From contig CAZILK010000015.1 of the NCBI GenBank assembly GCA_964540135.1, positions 1 through 22,890 of the forward strand: a stretch of 22,890 nt of DNA, read 5' to 3'. The notes under the pieces are model-generated. The model saw only the letters and a list, made by a program, of their open reading frames with translations. It did not search any database and was not told where the DNA came from. Below are positions 13,329-20,886 of the stretch, piece after piece (position 1 is the stretch's first letter; every line of letters starts with the position of its first letter). This DNA comes from CAZCAQ01 sp964540135 (GTDB lineage: Bacteria > Patescibacteriota > WWE3 > UBA101185 > UBA10185). A program made the translations under genes and the position numbers.

Positions 13329-15959
13329 CTACGCAGTCTCTGAGATTTCGTCTTCCACTTCTTGTGAGATAAGCCCAACCGATGAAACTGTATCCCCTGC
13401 GCCAACTTTTAAAAGCCTAACACCAATAGTTGCACGGCCAAGTACCGGTATCTCTTCAGTATCAAGCCTAATGACTTTACCTGCGGCAGAGATTATAAGC
13501 GCATCAGCTTTTTCTTTTTTACCAACAATCTTAGCGGCGATTACCTTACCTGTTTTATCAGTTACTTTGTATGTTAGAATGCCCGACCCGCCTCTGTTTT
13601 GGAGTTTGTATTCATTTAACAAGGTCTTTTTCCCATACCCGTTCTGAGTTGCTGTTACAACAAAGTATTGAGTATCTTTTGCTTGTTCAACAAGCTCAAG
13701 TCCGACAAGATAGTCGTCTTTTTTGGCAAATTTAACCCCTGTTACTCCGCCTGCTGATCTACCCATTGGTCTTACCTGCTTTTCATCAAATCTAATTGCT
13801 TGTCCTTGAGAGGTAACAATAAGGACTGAATCATTTCCACTACTTACCTTTGCCCAGACAAGATTATCGCCTTCAGATAGGTTTATTGCTGTAATACCGT
13901 TATTTCGAATATTGGTAAACTCCTCAAGCGGTGTTTTTTTAATAACACCTTTATGGGTTCCAAGCATTACATAAAGCCCTTTATTCTCAAGCTGTTCGGC
14001 AGTAAGTGATACAAATGCTTCTACTTTCTCGCCTTGAGAAATGTTTAAAAAGTTAGCAAGAGCTGTACCTTTAGCTGCTCTTAAAGCTTCAGGGATGTCC
14101 CAGACTTTAAGCTTGTAGACTCTACCACGACTGGTAAAGAAAAGTGCTGTATCATGGGTATCGCAAATTCTAATAGTATCAACAACATCCTCCTCTTTAA
14201 GTGTTTGTCCTGTAACACCTTTGCCTCCCCTGCTCTGCTTTCTATAAGAATCTTCTTTCATTCGCTTGATGTAGCCATTTTGCGAGATAGTAACAATACA
14301 TTTTTCTTTAACGATAATATCTTCATCAGATAGCTCGCCAACCTTACCTCTGACTACTTTTGAGCGCCTTTCATCTTTAAATTTGGCTTCAATATCTATT
14401 AGTTCAGTTTTCACAACGCCAATAATCTTCTTTGGAGACTTAAGAAGTGCCTCAAAACCTTGAATTGCCTTGGTAATTTCGTTAAGTTCATCAAGAATCT
14501 TTTGTCTCTCGAGGGCTGCAAGCCTCCTAAGTTGCAGATCAAGGACTGCTTGAGCTTGCATTTCTGTCATTAAAAATATAGTAATAAGGCCTTGTTTTGC
14601 CGATTCTTGGTCTTTTGAGTTTCTAATGTGCTTTATAACAGCGTCAAGGTTATCAAGAGCTATTTTATAGCCAAGAAGTATATGCTCGCGAGCTTTAGCT
14701 TTTTTGAGTAAGAATATAGTTCTTCTAACAACTATTTCTTGTCTGTGCTTCACAAACTCTTCAAGCATATTTTTAAGTGTTAGTAGCTTTGGCTCTCCAT
14801 GTACTAGAGCTACCATATTTGTATTAAAAGCGTTTTGGAGTTGGGTATACTTATATAGACTGTTTTCCACCTTTTTAGGTACAGCGTCGCGCTTTAGCTC
14901 AATAACAAGCCTCATACCTTCTCTATTAGACTCGTCTCTAATATCAGATATACCAATAATCTTCTTATCTTTAACAAGATCAGCAATCTTCTCAGTTAAT
15001 GCGGCTTTATTAACAAGATACGGAATCTCAGTTACAACAATCTGAGTCTTATTCTTATTCTCTTCTATATTAACTTTTGCTCTTGTTACAACCCTGCCCT
15101 TACCTGTTGCGTACATTTGAAGCATCTCTTTTTTATCATAAATTATGCCTCCGGTTGGAAAATCAGGGCCTTTTATAACCTCAGTTAAGTCTTCAACAGT
15201 AGCTTCGGAGCTAAATTCAACTTTTGAGACCAGAACTTTAAAGGTACCATCGCTGTGCCCCTCGAATGCAGACAAAGTTTGCTCGTCTTTAATTGTGGCG
15301 TCTACACCTATATTTGTGGCTTTTTCTATTAATATGAGTATTCCTTGGATGATTTCTGATAAATTGTGTGGCGGGATCTGAGTTGCCATACCAACAGCAA
15401 TACCTTGCGCTCCGTTTAATAACATATTAGGTATTACAGAGGGCAAAACCTCAGGCTCTTCGTTCTGCAAATCGTTTAAAAGCATATTGACGGTATCTTT
15501 ATTGATATCTTCAAAGACTTTTTCAGCAATAACTGAGAGTTTAACCTCGGTATATCTCATCGCAGCTGCAGGATCATTATCTATGCTTCCAAAGTTTCCC
15601 TGCCCGATAACAAGTGGGTATCTGAGCGTAAAATCTTGTGCCATTCGTACAAGAGCGTCATATACAGATAAATCGCCGTGAGGGTGGTATTTACTCAAAA
15701 CATTACCTACAACTGTAGCTGATTTATAAAACTTTCCTGATGGGAGCATCCCCTGCTCTTGCATCGAGTATATAATCCTTCGCTGCACAGGCTTAAGACC
15801 GTCACGAACATCTGGCAGCGCTCTTGAGACAATAACACTCATCGCATAGTCAAGGTAGGCCTTCTTCATTTCGGTTGAAATATCAGCTCTTATGAGTTTA
15901 GATTGGTTTGTGTTATAATCCGCCTCGTCAAGAGGTTTTATACTTTTGATTGGAGCCAT
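13329..15959 (-). CDS. gyrA: DNA gyrase subunit A
   Basis: This 876-residue subunit holds the DNA-cleaving half of gyrase. The catalytic pair is Arg135-Tyr136 (AAAMRYTEVKL). The N-terminal breakage-reunion domain covers about residues 30-540. The C-terminal beta-pinwheel follows, with a GyrA box QSRGGKG at 575-581 (usual QRRGGKG), so it is gyrase rather than topoisomerase IV. The quinolone region reads YHPHGDLSVYD: the position of E. coli Ser83 is Leu97, with Ser98 next and the acid at 87 kept (Asp101). An insertion of roughly 35 residues relative to E. coli lies before GPDFPTGG (about 213-252). TATAAT ends 6 bases before the ATG, in leaderless geometry. rnhB follows by 14 bases. It ends with TAG. 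Confidence 0.97.
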   Translation of the reverse strand: MAPIKSIKPLDEADYNTNQSKLIRADISTEMKKAYLDYAMSVIVSRALPDVRDGLKPVQRRIIYSMQEQGMLPSGKFYKSATVVGNVLSKYHPHGDLSVYDALVRMAQDFTLRYPLVIGQGNFGSIDNDPAAAMRYTEVKLSVIAEKVFEDINKDTVNMLLNDLQNEEPEVLPSVIPNMLLNGAQGIAVGMATQIPPHNLSEIIQGILILIEKATNIGVDATIKDEQTLSAFEGHSDGTFKVLVSKVEFSSEATVEDLTEVIKGPDFPTGGIIYDKKEMLQMYATGKGRVVTRAKVNIEENKNKTQIVVTEIPYLVNKAALTEKIADLVKDKKIIGISDIRDESNREGMRLVIELKRDAVPKKVENSLYKYTQLQNAFNTNMVALVHGEPKLLTLKNMLEEFVKHRQEIVVRRTIFLLKKAKAREHILLGYKIALDNLDAVIKHIRNSKDQESAKQGLITIFLMTEMQAQAVLDLQLRRLAALERQKILDELNEITKAIQGFEALLKSPKKIIGVVKTELIDIEAKFKDERRSKVVRGKVGELSDEDIIVKEKCIVTISQNGYIKRMKEDSYRKQSRGGKGVTGQTLKEEDVVDTIRICDTHDTALFFTSRGRVYKLKVWDIPEALRAAKGTALANFLNISQGEKVEAFVSLTAEQLENKGLYVMLGTHKGVIKKTPLEEFTNIRNNGITAINLSEGDNLVWAKVSSGNDSVLIVTSQGQAIRFDEKQVRPMGRSAGGVTGVKFAKKDDYLVGLELVEQAKDTQYFVVTATQNGYGKKTLLNEYKLQNRGGSGILTYKVTDKTGKVIAAKIVGKKEKADALIISAAGKVIRLDTEEIPVLGRATIGVRLLKVGAGDTVSSVGLISQEVEDEISETA

Positions 15960-15965
15960 AGCCTG

Positions 15966-15971
15966 ATTATA
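15966..15971 (-). promoter_or_regulatory. -10 box of gyrA, leaderless geometry
   Basis: A perfect TATAAT on the minus strand (15971-15966) ends 6 bases before the gyrA ATG at 15959. No good -35 is seen at 16-18 bases; TTGTAC lies 20 bases away. No Shine-Dalgarno site lies at normal spacing. Confidence 0.55.
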
Positions 15972-16046
15972 ATATCAGTTTTATAGTTCCCGTACAATTA
16001 CCTGCTTATATCTGCCTATTTGCCCATTTGAAAACCACCTGCCTAT

Positions 16047-16094
16047 CCTATAGCACTTGACCTATAGGTTATTCTATACTATAATGCCCTATAG
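16047..16094 (+). promoter_or_regulatory. strong promoter of the LPXTG gene with CCTATAG repeats
   Basis: TTGACC (16057-16062), a 17-base spacer and a perfect TATAAT (16080-16085) form the best promoter in the window. CCTATAG occurs three times around it: 16047-16053, 16061-16067 and 16088-16094. The middle copy is part of a perfect 10-bp palindrome ACCTATAGGT (16060-16069) overlapping the -35. This looks like a set of operator sites. The transcript would start near 16092 and have a leader of about 46 bases. Confidence 0.7.
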
Positions 16095-16137
16095 TAGTGA
16101 GTAGTTATTATTAATTTCCTTGCTACGAAAGGGTATT

Positions 16138-19100
16138 ATGAAAAAAGTATTTATATCTATAGTCGCAGTAGTTACCTTAGTAATTACAGCCAACACAGCT
16201 AATGCTCAGACACCTGAGTCATTTGGCCATGTAATAATTTGTGGTATTGCGAACACTTTCGTACCACCAGTCAAATCTATTACAGACTCTCGTTTACCAG
16301 CTTTCTGGACTCTTAAAGAAAGAACAGCTTGTATTGTTCGTAATACAGAACCAAATCCTGAAGTTAAACTTGTAGGATACTGTAACCCTTTCCCAAACAA
16401 AGTCTCACCAGTTGGTGAGTATACCCCTTTCTGCCAAGCTGGCAGTAATGAAAAGGCACATGCTTATGTTTGTAATACTGGAAGAAATACAGGTCAAGGT
16501 TGCGGAGCAACAAGTGCTGCTACCTACTCATTAAACAACTTACCAAGTGGAAACAAGCTTAGCCTTTCGGATGTTAAGTCTGCTCTTGGATCTAACTACA
16601 AATGCGGTCAGATGATTCAACTTGATATCTTTAACAAAACTTGTACCAGTGACATGATTTACAGACACTACCAAAATGTTAAAAACGTACCAAATGGTGA
16701 TGATAATGGCAACGGTGTTGCTAACCACTTTGAGCCTCAATACTTTGTTAAGGATGCTTCAGGTACCCCACGCTTTTGTTTAGCAAAAGACGCCTTTGTT
16801 TGGTATACCGGTACTTGTACTACACCAAATATGACTGTTGATAAGTTTATCGACGTATCAAAAACAGTAGGAACAGCTCCTTACAAAACCGGAGATGTTA
16901 TTGCCTTTGGTATAACAGTTAAAAACACTGGAAACACAAACCTTGTTAATATTAAATTAACAGATACCATCCCAGCATATACAGAATTTGATTCTGTTAA
17001 AACCCAACAGTTAAATGGCGGAGCTTTAAACTGGAGTTGTACATCAACAACCTGTACTTATAGCAGCTTATCTCTTGCTGTAGGTGAAAGTAAAACTGTG
17101 TACTTTGCAGTTAAAGTCAAAGCATATACAACTCAGGGCGACATCAGATCAAAGAATAAAGTCTGTGCTAGCGTTGCCTCACTTGCTGAGAAATGTGATG
17201 AGGTTCCTTTTGATATTAAGGACGTACTGATTCTTAAATCGATCTATATCGACAAGATGATAGATGCCTCAAAAACAGTTGGAACAGCTCCTTATAAAGC
17301 AAATGACGTAATTGCCTTTCATGTCAGAGTTAAAAATACAGGTAACACCAAGCTTGAGAATGTAGTTCTTAAAGATGTTGTACCTGCTTTAACAACCTTT
17401 AATGCACAAGCCACAGCTACCTTAAACGCAGGAATCGGCGTTTCAAAGCTTTGGACCTGTACAGGTACAAACTGTAGTTTAGCTATCGGAACACTTGAAG
17501 CTAATCAAACCTTTGATGTGTACTTTGCAGCTAAAGTAAATACCTACGAAATGTATGGTCAAGACGCTAAATCTGATAACACCGCTTGTGTAGTAACAAG
17601 TTCAATAACCGGTGAAAAGTGCGATACAGTACCTTTTGATCTTAAAGACTTAATAGCACCTACTAAATCAATTACTATTGTTAAAACAATAGAAGGTACA
17701 CCTAAGATCTATGCTGCCGGTGAATACGTTAAGTTCAAGGTAGTTGTTAAAAATACAGGTACCACAAACTTAACAAATGTTGTTGTAACAGACCCGATAC
17801 CAGCATATACAAGCTTTGATAGTGCAAAAACTATGGAAGCTAATGGACTTGGTGGTTTTGCTTGGACCTGTAACACAACAACCTGTACATCAAATCTTGG
17901 ATCAATGGCAGCCGGAGCTACAAAGACTGGTTACCTAGTAGTTAAAGTTAAAAACTATGCGATCTACGATACTGATGTAAAGTCTGAAAACGAAGCTTGT
18001 GTTGTTGCTACACCTATCGATGGTAGAAAATGTAGCAAGGTTACCTTTGACCTTAAGGATCTTGTTAACCCAACCAAATCAATCTCTATTGTTAAAACAA
18101 TAGAAGGTTCTAAGAATCAATACGAAGCAAACGACAAGATAATCTTTAAGGTTTCGGTTAGAAATACTGGTAACTCAACCTTAACAAACGTCGTTGTTAC
18201 AGATGATGTTCCTGAATACACTTCATTCGACGCAGCCGGAACTCGCGCTGCTAATAGCGGTAATAGCTATGTGTGGAACTGTGATAATAGTGAGTGTAGA
18301 GTAAACATTGGAACTATGGAATCTGGCGCTACCAAGACTGTGTTCTACGCAGTTAAGGTTAATGCATACGATATAAAAGATACTGATGTTAAATCAGAGA
18401 ATAAAGCTTGTGTTGTAACAACCGAGCTACCAAATGAAAGATGCAGCACAGTTCCATTTGACTTAAAAGATCTTGAAGGACCTAAAGCAAGCTCAATTAC
18501 AATTGACAAAACAATAGACTCTTCAAAGAGCGAAGGTAGTGCACCTTATGAATCACTTAAGAGTCTCGTCTTTAAGATTGTTGTAACAAATGATGGTGAG
18601 ACTGACTTAACTGATGTTAAGGTTACCGATGATGTACCGGCACACACAACTTTTGACGGGGCAAAGACAGATAGTCTTAGTGAGGGATGGAGCTGTGAGG
18701 GTCAGAAATGTACAAATACAATCGGAAGTCTTGAAAAAGGCGAATCAGTTACTTTGTACTACGCTGTTAAGATAATCGATACAACCGCAGTAACAACTGC
18801 AATTGACTCGAAAAACACAGCTTGTGTTGTAGCAACAGGTGAAGACCCTTCAAGTCTTGAAAAGTGCGATACCGTTGACTTTGACATCAAAGATAACGAA
18901 AAGCCAAAAGAAGAAGATAAAGAAGGTAGCGAACTCAGTATCAGTAAAAAGGTAAGAAAAGAAGGCGATGATCGATGGGAAGACAAGATTACTGATGTTG
19001 AAGAAGGCGATGTTATCGAGTTTAAGATTAAGGTTACAAATAAGTCTGATGAAGACACCAAATCAATAGACGATCTTAAGATGCTTGATAAGCTTCCAAA

Positions 19101-19407
19101 AGAACTTGAAAAGCTAAGCGGTGGTTTAACCGAATATTGGGATGACTTTGAAGCTGGAGATGATAAAACATTTACCATCAAAGCTAAAGTCAGAAGCAGT
19201 GAGTTTGAAGGTAACGTTGACAAGTGTGTTGATAACAGAGCATATGTCTACAAAGACAAGAACGAAAAAGACTCTGATCGTGCAACTGTCTGTTACTCAA
19301 ACGTAGAAGTTACAGAACTTCCAGAAACAGGAGCTGGGCTTGCTATGACACTTGGAGGCTTTATTACCTCCGCAGCCGGTATAGTTCTTAAGAAAAAAAG
19401 AGCATAA
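16138..19407 (+). CDS. LPXTG-anchored surface protein with DUF11-type repeats
   Basis: This 1089-residue wall protein starts at ATG 16138, four bases after GAAAGGG; a longer frame from TTG 16120 is rejected. A Sec signal peptide ends at ANA (21-23). Residues 24-230 form a unique domain with ten cysteines. Five DUF11-type beta-sandwich repeats follow at about 232-362, 368-503, 511-643, 648-776 and 786-918, each with a VxVKNTGxT-like strand, a DxxPAxTxFD turn, a W-x-C-x4/5-C pair and a second pair before FDLKD. A sixth, divergent, very acidic repeat covers about 932-1056. The C-terminus is a sortase signal: LPETG (1061-1065), a hydrophobic stretch and KKKRA. Repeats 1 and 2 share SKTVGTAPYK, a sign of recent duplication. 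A strong promoter and terminator suggest abundant expression, perhaps as a main cell-surface or adhesion protein. No sortase gene is in the window. Confidence 0.92.
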   Translation: MKKVFISIVAVVTLVITANTANAQTPESFGHVIICGIANTFVPPVKSITDSRLPAFWTLKERTACIVRNTEPNPEVKLVGYCNPFPNKVSPVGEYTPFCQAGSNEKAHAYVCNTGRNTGQGCGATSAATYSLNNLPSGNKLSLSDVKSALGSNYKCGQMIQLDIFNKTCTSDMIYRHYQNVKNVPNGDDNGNGVANHFEPQYFVKDASGTPRFCLAKDAFVWYTGTCTTPNMTVDKFIDVSKTVGTAPYKTGDVIAFGITVKNTGNTNLVNIKLTDTIPAYTEFDSVKTQQLNGGALNWSCTSTTCTYSSLSLAVGESKTVYFAVKVKAYTTQGDIRSKNKVCASVASLAEKCDEVPFDIKDVLILKSIYIDKMIDASKTVGTAPYKANDVIAFHVRVKNTGNTKLENVVLKDVVPALTTFNAQATATLNAGIGVSKLWTCTGTNCSLAIGTLEANQTFDVYFAAKVNTYEMYGQDAKSDNTACVVTSSITGEKCDTVPFDLKDLIAPTKSITIVKTIEGTPKIYAAGEYVKFKVVVKNTGTTNLTNVVVTDPIPAYTSFDSAKTMEANGLGGFAWTCNTTTCTSNLGSMAAGATKTGYLVVKVKNYAIYDTDVKSENEACVVATPIDGRKCSKVTFDLKDLVNPTKSISIVKTIEGSKNQYEANDKIIFKVSVRNTGNSTLTNVVVTDDVPEYTSFDAAGTRAANSGNSYVWNCDNSECRVNIGTMESGATKTVFYAVKVNAYDIKDTDVKSENKACVVTTELPNERCSTVPFDLKDLEGPKASSITIDKTIDSSKSEGSAPYESLKSLVFKIVVTNDGETDLTDVKVTDDVPAHTTFDGAKTDSLSEGWSCEGQKCTNTIGSLEKGESVTLYYAVKIIDTTAVTTAIDSKNTACVVATGEDPSSLEKCDTVDFDIKDNEKPKEEDKEGSELSISKKVRKEGDDRWEDKITDVEEGDVIEFKIKVTNKSDEDTKSIDDLKMLDKLPKELEKLSGGLTEYWDDFEAGDDKTFTIKAKVRSSEFEGNVDKCVDNRAYVYKDKNEKDSDRATVCYSNVEVTELPETGAGLAMTLGGFITSAAGIVLKKKRA

Positions 19408-19435
19408 CTAGACTGAGTAGTTAGGCTTGATTAAG

Positions 19436-19468
19436 AGAGGGCGGGTTAAAACCCGCCCTCTTTGTTTT
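19436..19468 (+). terminator. rho-independent terminator of the LPXTG gene
   Basis: AGAGGGCGGGTT (19436-19447) pairs perfectly with AACCCGCCCTCT (19450-19461); the real loop is probably TTAAAA. TTTGTTTT follows. The GC-rich stem makes it the strongest terminator in the window. It lies 29 bases after the LPXTG stop and before the end of convergent ppaC. Confidence 0.95.
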
Positions 19469-19507
19469 AATTCTATTTCTTAATCTAATCTCTTAAGTTT
19501 TTATTTC

Positions 19508-20446
19508 TTAAGCTAGTGCTTTTTCAATCTCAGGTGCTATCTCTTTTTTCCTACTTATTCTTGGTCCTATATCAGATACGTTATCCTCAGAAATTGCAGT
19601 AAATGCTTTTGCCAGAATACTCCCCTCTTCTGCAGTTTCATAAATCACCTTGGTATTGATCTTGAGTATATCAGTAACACATAAAAAAGCATGTGAAACA
19701 CCAAGACTTGGTTTAAGCTCGTTAAGCCCAGCCACAATCTTGCCAAGTTTTTCAAGCACTTTATTGGGTTCAACAGTTTCAACAGTTCCAATAAAGACTT
19801 TTTTACCGCCAAAATCAAAGATCTTGTAGTCTTTTTTAATCAACTCCTCAATTGAAAGAGCTGAGATATCAGATTTAGCTTTGAAGATCTCAAAGATTAA
19901 GTCATCCATATCAATACTGTGTTTATTAGCAATCTGCTGGGCAAGTGTTGAGTCTGTACCTGTTGTTGTCGGGGACTTAAGTCCCATGGTATCAGACATT
20001 ATTGCTGCAAGGATAAGTTCCTCAACAGTCTTTGCGGGACTTAGATTATGTACTTTATACAATAGATGAACTATTGAACAAGTGGATGCAAGTGGTCTTA
20101 CATCAATTTTAATTGGTGTTGTGAAACTAATATTAATCTTGTGATGATCAATTATCTCAAGTACCCTATCCCCCACAACCAGTGGATGTCTTTGGGCTTC
20201 TTCGTTATGGTCAACTAAAATAAACCGATCTTCATCCGAAAGCACTATATCAGTAATCTTTTTAGGAAGTTCGGCTTTAAATTTTGCAAAGATTGTCTTT
20301 GTTTCAAGATTAGGCTCTTCAGAAACAAGAGGGATTATTTCACAATCTGGATATAAAGAAGCCTCAGTTAAAAACTTAGCATAAACATAAGCTGAAGCGA
20401 CTGTATCTAGATCAGGAGAAAGATGACCGATTGTATAAATTTTCAT
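19508..20446 (-). CDS. ppaC: manganese-dependent (family II) inorganic pyrophosphatase
   Basis: This 312-residue enzyme splits pyrophosphate to phosphate and pulls nucleotide-polymerising reactions forward. It shows the DHH-family layout: GHLSPDLDTVASA (7-19; His8, Asp12 and Asp14 bind metal), VDHNE (78-82), IIDHHK (98-103) and a DHHA2 C-terminal domain ending with SRKKEIAP, the pyrophosphate-binding SRKKQ-type motif. Length is as usual, with no regulatory CBS insert. An extended -10 TGCTATAAT ends 6 bases before the ATG, so the mRNA is probably leaderless. It converges with the LPXTG gene. Confidence 0.95.
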   Translation of the reverse strand: MKIYTIGHLSPDLDTVASAYVYAKFLTEASLYPDCEIIPLVSEEPNLETKTIFAKFKAELPKKITDIVLSDEDRFILVDHNEEAQRHPLVVGDRVLEIIDHHKINISFTTPIKIDVRPLASTCSIVHLLYKVHNLSPAKTVEELILAAIMSDTMGLKSPTTTGTDSTLAQQIANKHSIDMDDLIFEIFKAKSDISALSIEELIKKDYKIFDFGGKKVFIGTVETVEPNKVLEKLGKIVAGLNELKPSLGVSHAFLCVTDILKINTKVIYETAEEGSILAKAFTAISEDNVSDIGPRISRKKEIAPEIEKALA

Positions 20447-20452
20447 GGGGAG

Positions 20453-20461
20453 ATTATAGCA
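20453..20461 (-). promoter_or_regulatory. extended -10 promoter of ppaC, leaderless geometry
   Basis: TGCTATAAT on the minus strand (20461-20453) is a perfect extended -10. It ends 6 bases before the ATG at 20446; the intervening bases are CTCCCC, with no ribosome site. Confidence 0.65.
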
Positions 20462-20486
20462 CTCTAAGAGAAAATAATGTTTTCAA

Positions 20487-20885
20487 CTATCTTCTTAAGG
20501 TTGCGCTATCAACACCTAAGTCATTCAATTGTAATACTGCGTCTGCAAAGTGTGGGATCGAGTCTCTTGTATATGGTGTCTCGCACTTACCCATATGGGC
20601 TTCCTCAGAATACTTTTCTAAAGTTGCTACAAGTCCTGGTGAAGTTTTTCTAAGTTGCTCAATTCTTGGGCGGATTTTGCTAAGTGAGATTCGACCTTTG
20701 AAATTCGCTGTTTTCAACATACTTTCGTTCGGCGAGTCTTCTGGAATAAAGCGACCCCATAAGTTATTCAAATAAGCGCCAATGCCTGGGACATCGTCAT
20801 CTGTAAACTCCCCGTTTTTCCAGGCGATCAGTCTCTCTCTTGGTGTTCTCTGTACTTCTGAGTTTTCTGGTCGTTTTAAAAACAT
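20487..20885 (-). CDS. hypothetical protein after gyrB, 132 residues
   Basis: This soluble, charged protein has no signal or membrane span. It begins MFLKRPENSEVQRTPRERL and contains GIGAYLNNLWGRFIPEDS in the first half, a Lys/Arg-rich helical middle (RISLSKIRPRIEQLRKT) and a C-terminal helix ending DSATLRR. No family is recognised. The chosen ATG (20885) follows the gyrB stop by one base (TAAcATG), a layout for termination-reinitiation; no Shine-Dalgarno site is seen. An in-frame ATG at 20915 inside gyrB would add ten residues that look like gyrB shadow, so it is less likely. It is probably co-transcribed with gyrB. Confidence 0.75.
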   Translation of the reverse strand: MFLKRPENSEVQRTPRERLIAWKNGEFTDDDVPGIGAYLNNLWGRFIPEDSPNESMLKTANFKGRISLSKIRPRIEQLRKTSPGLVATLEKYSEEAHMGKCETPYTRDSIPHFADAVLQLNDLGVDSATLRR

Positions 20886-20886
20886 G

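Noticed and set aside
16120..16137. Upstream TTG start for the LPXTG protein
   Set aside because: It would place six extra residues before a perfect signal peptide, and GAAAGGG is spaced for the ATG at 16138.
18759..19223. A Ser/Leu-rich 154-residue minus frame inside the LPXTG gene
   Set aside because: It is the antisense shadow of a Lys/Glu/Asp-rich coding stretch, which yields Ser/Leu-rich open frames.
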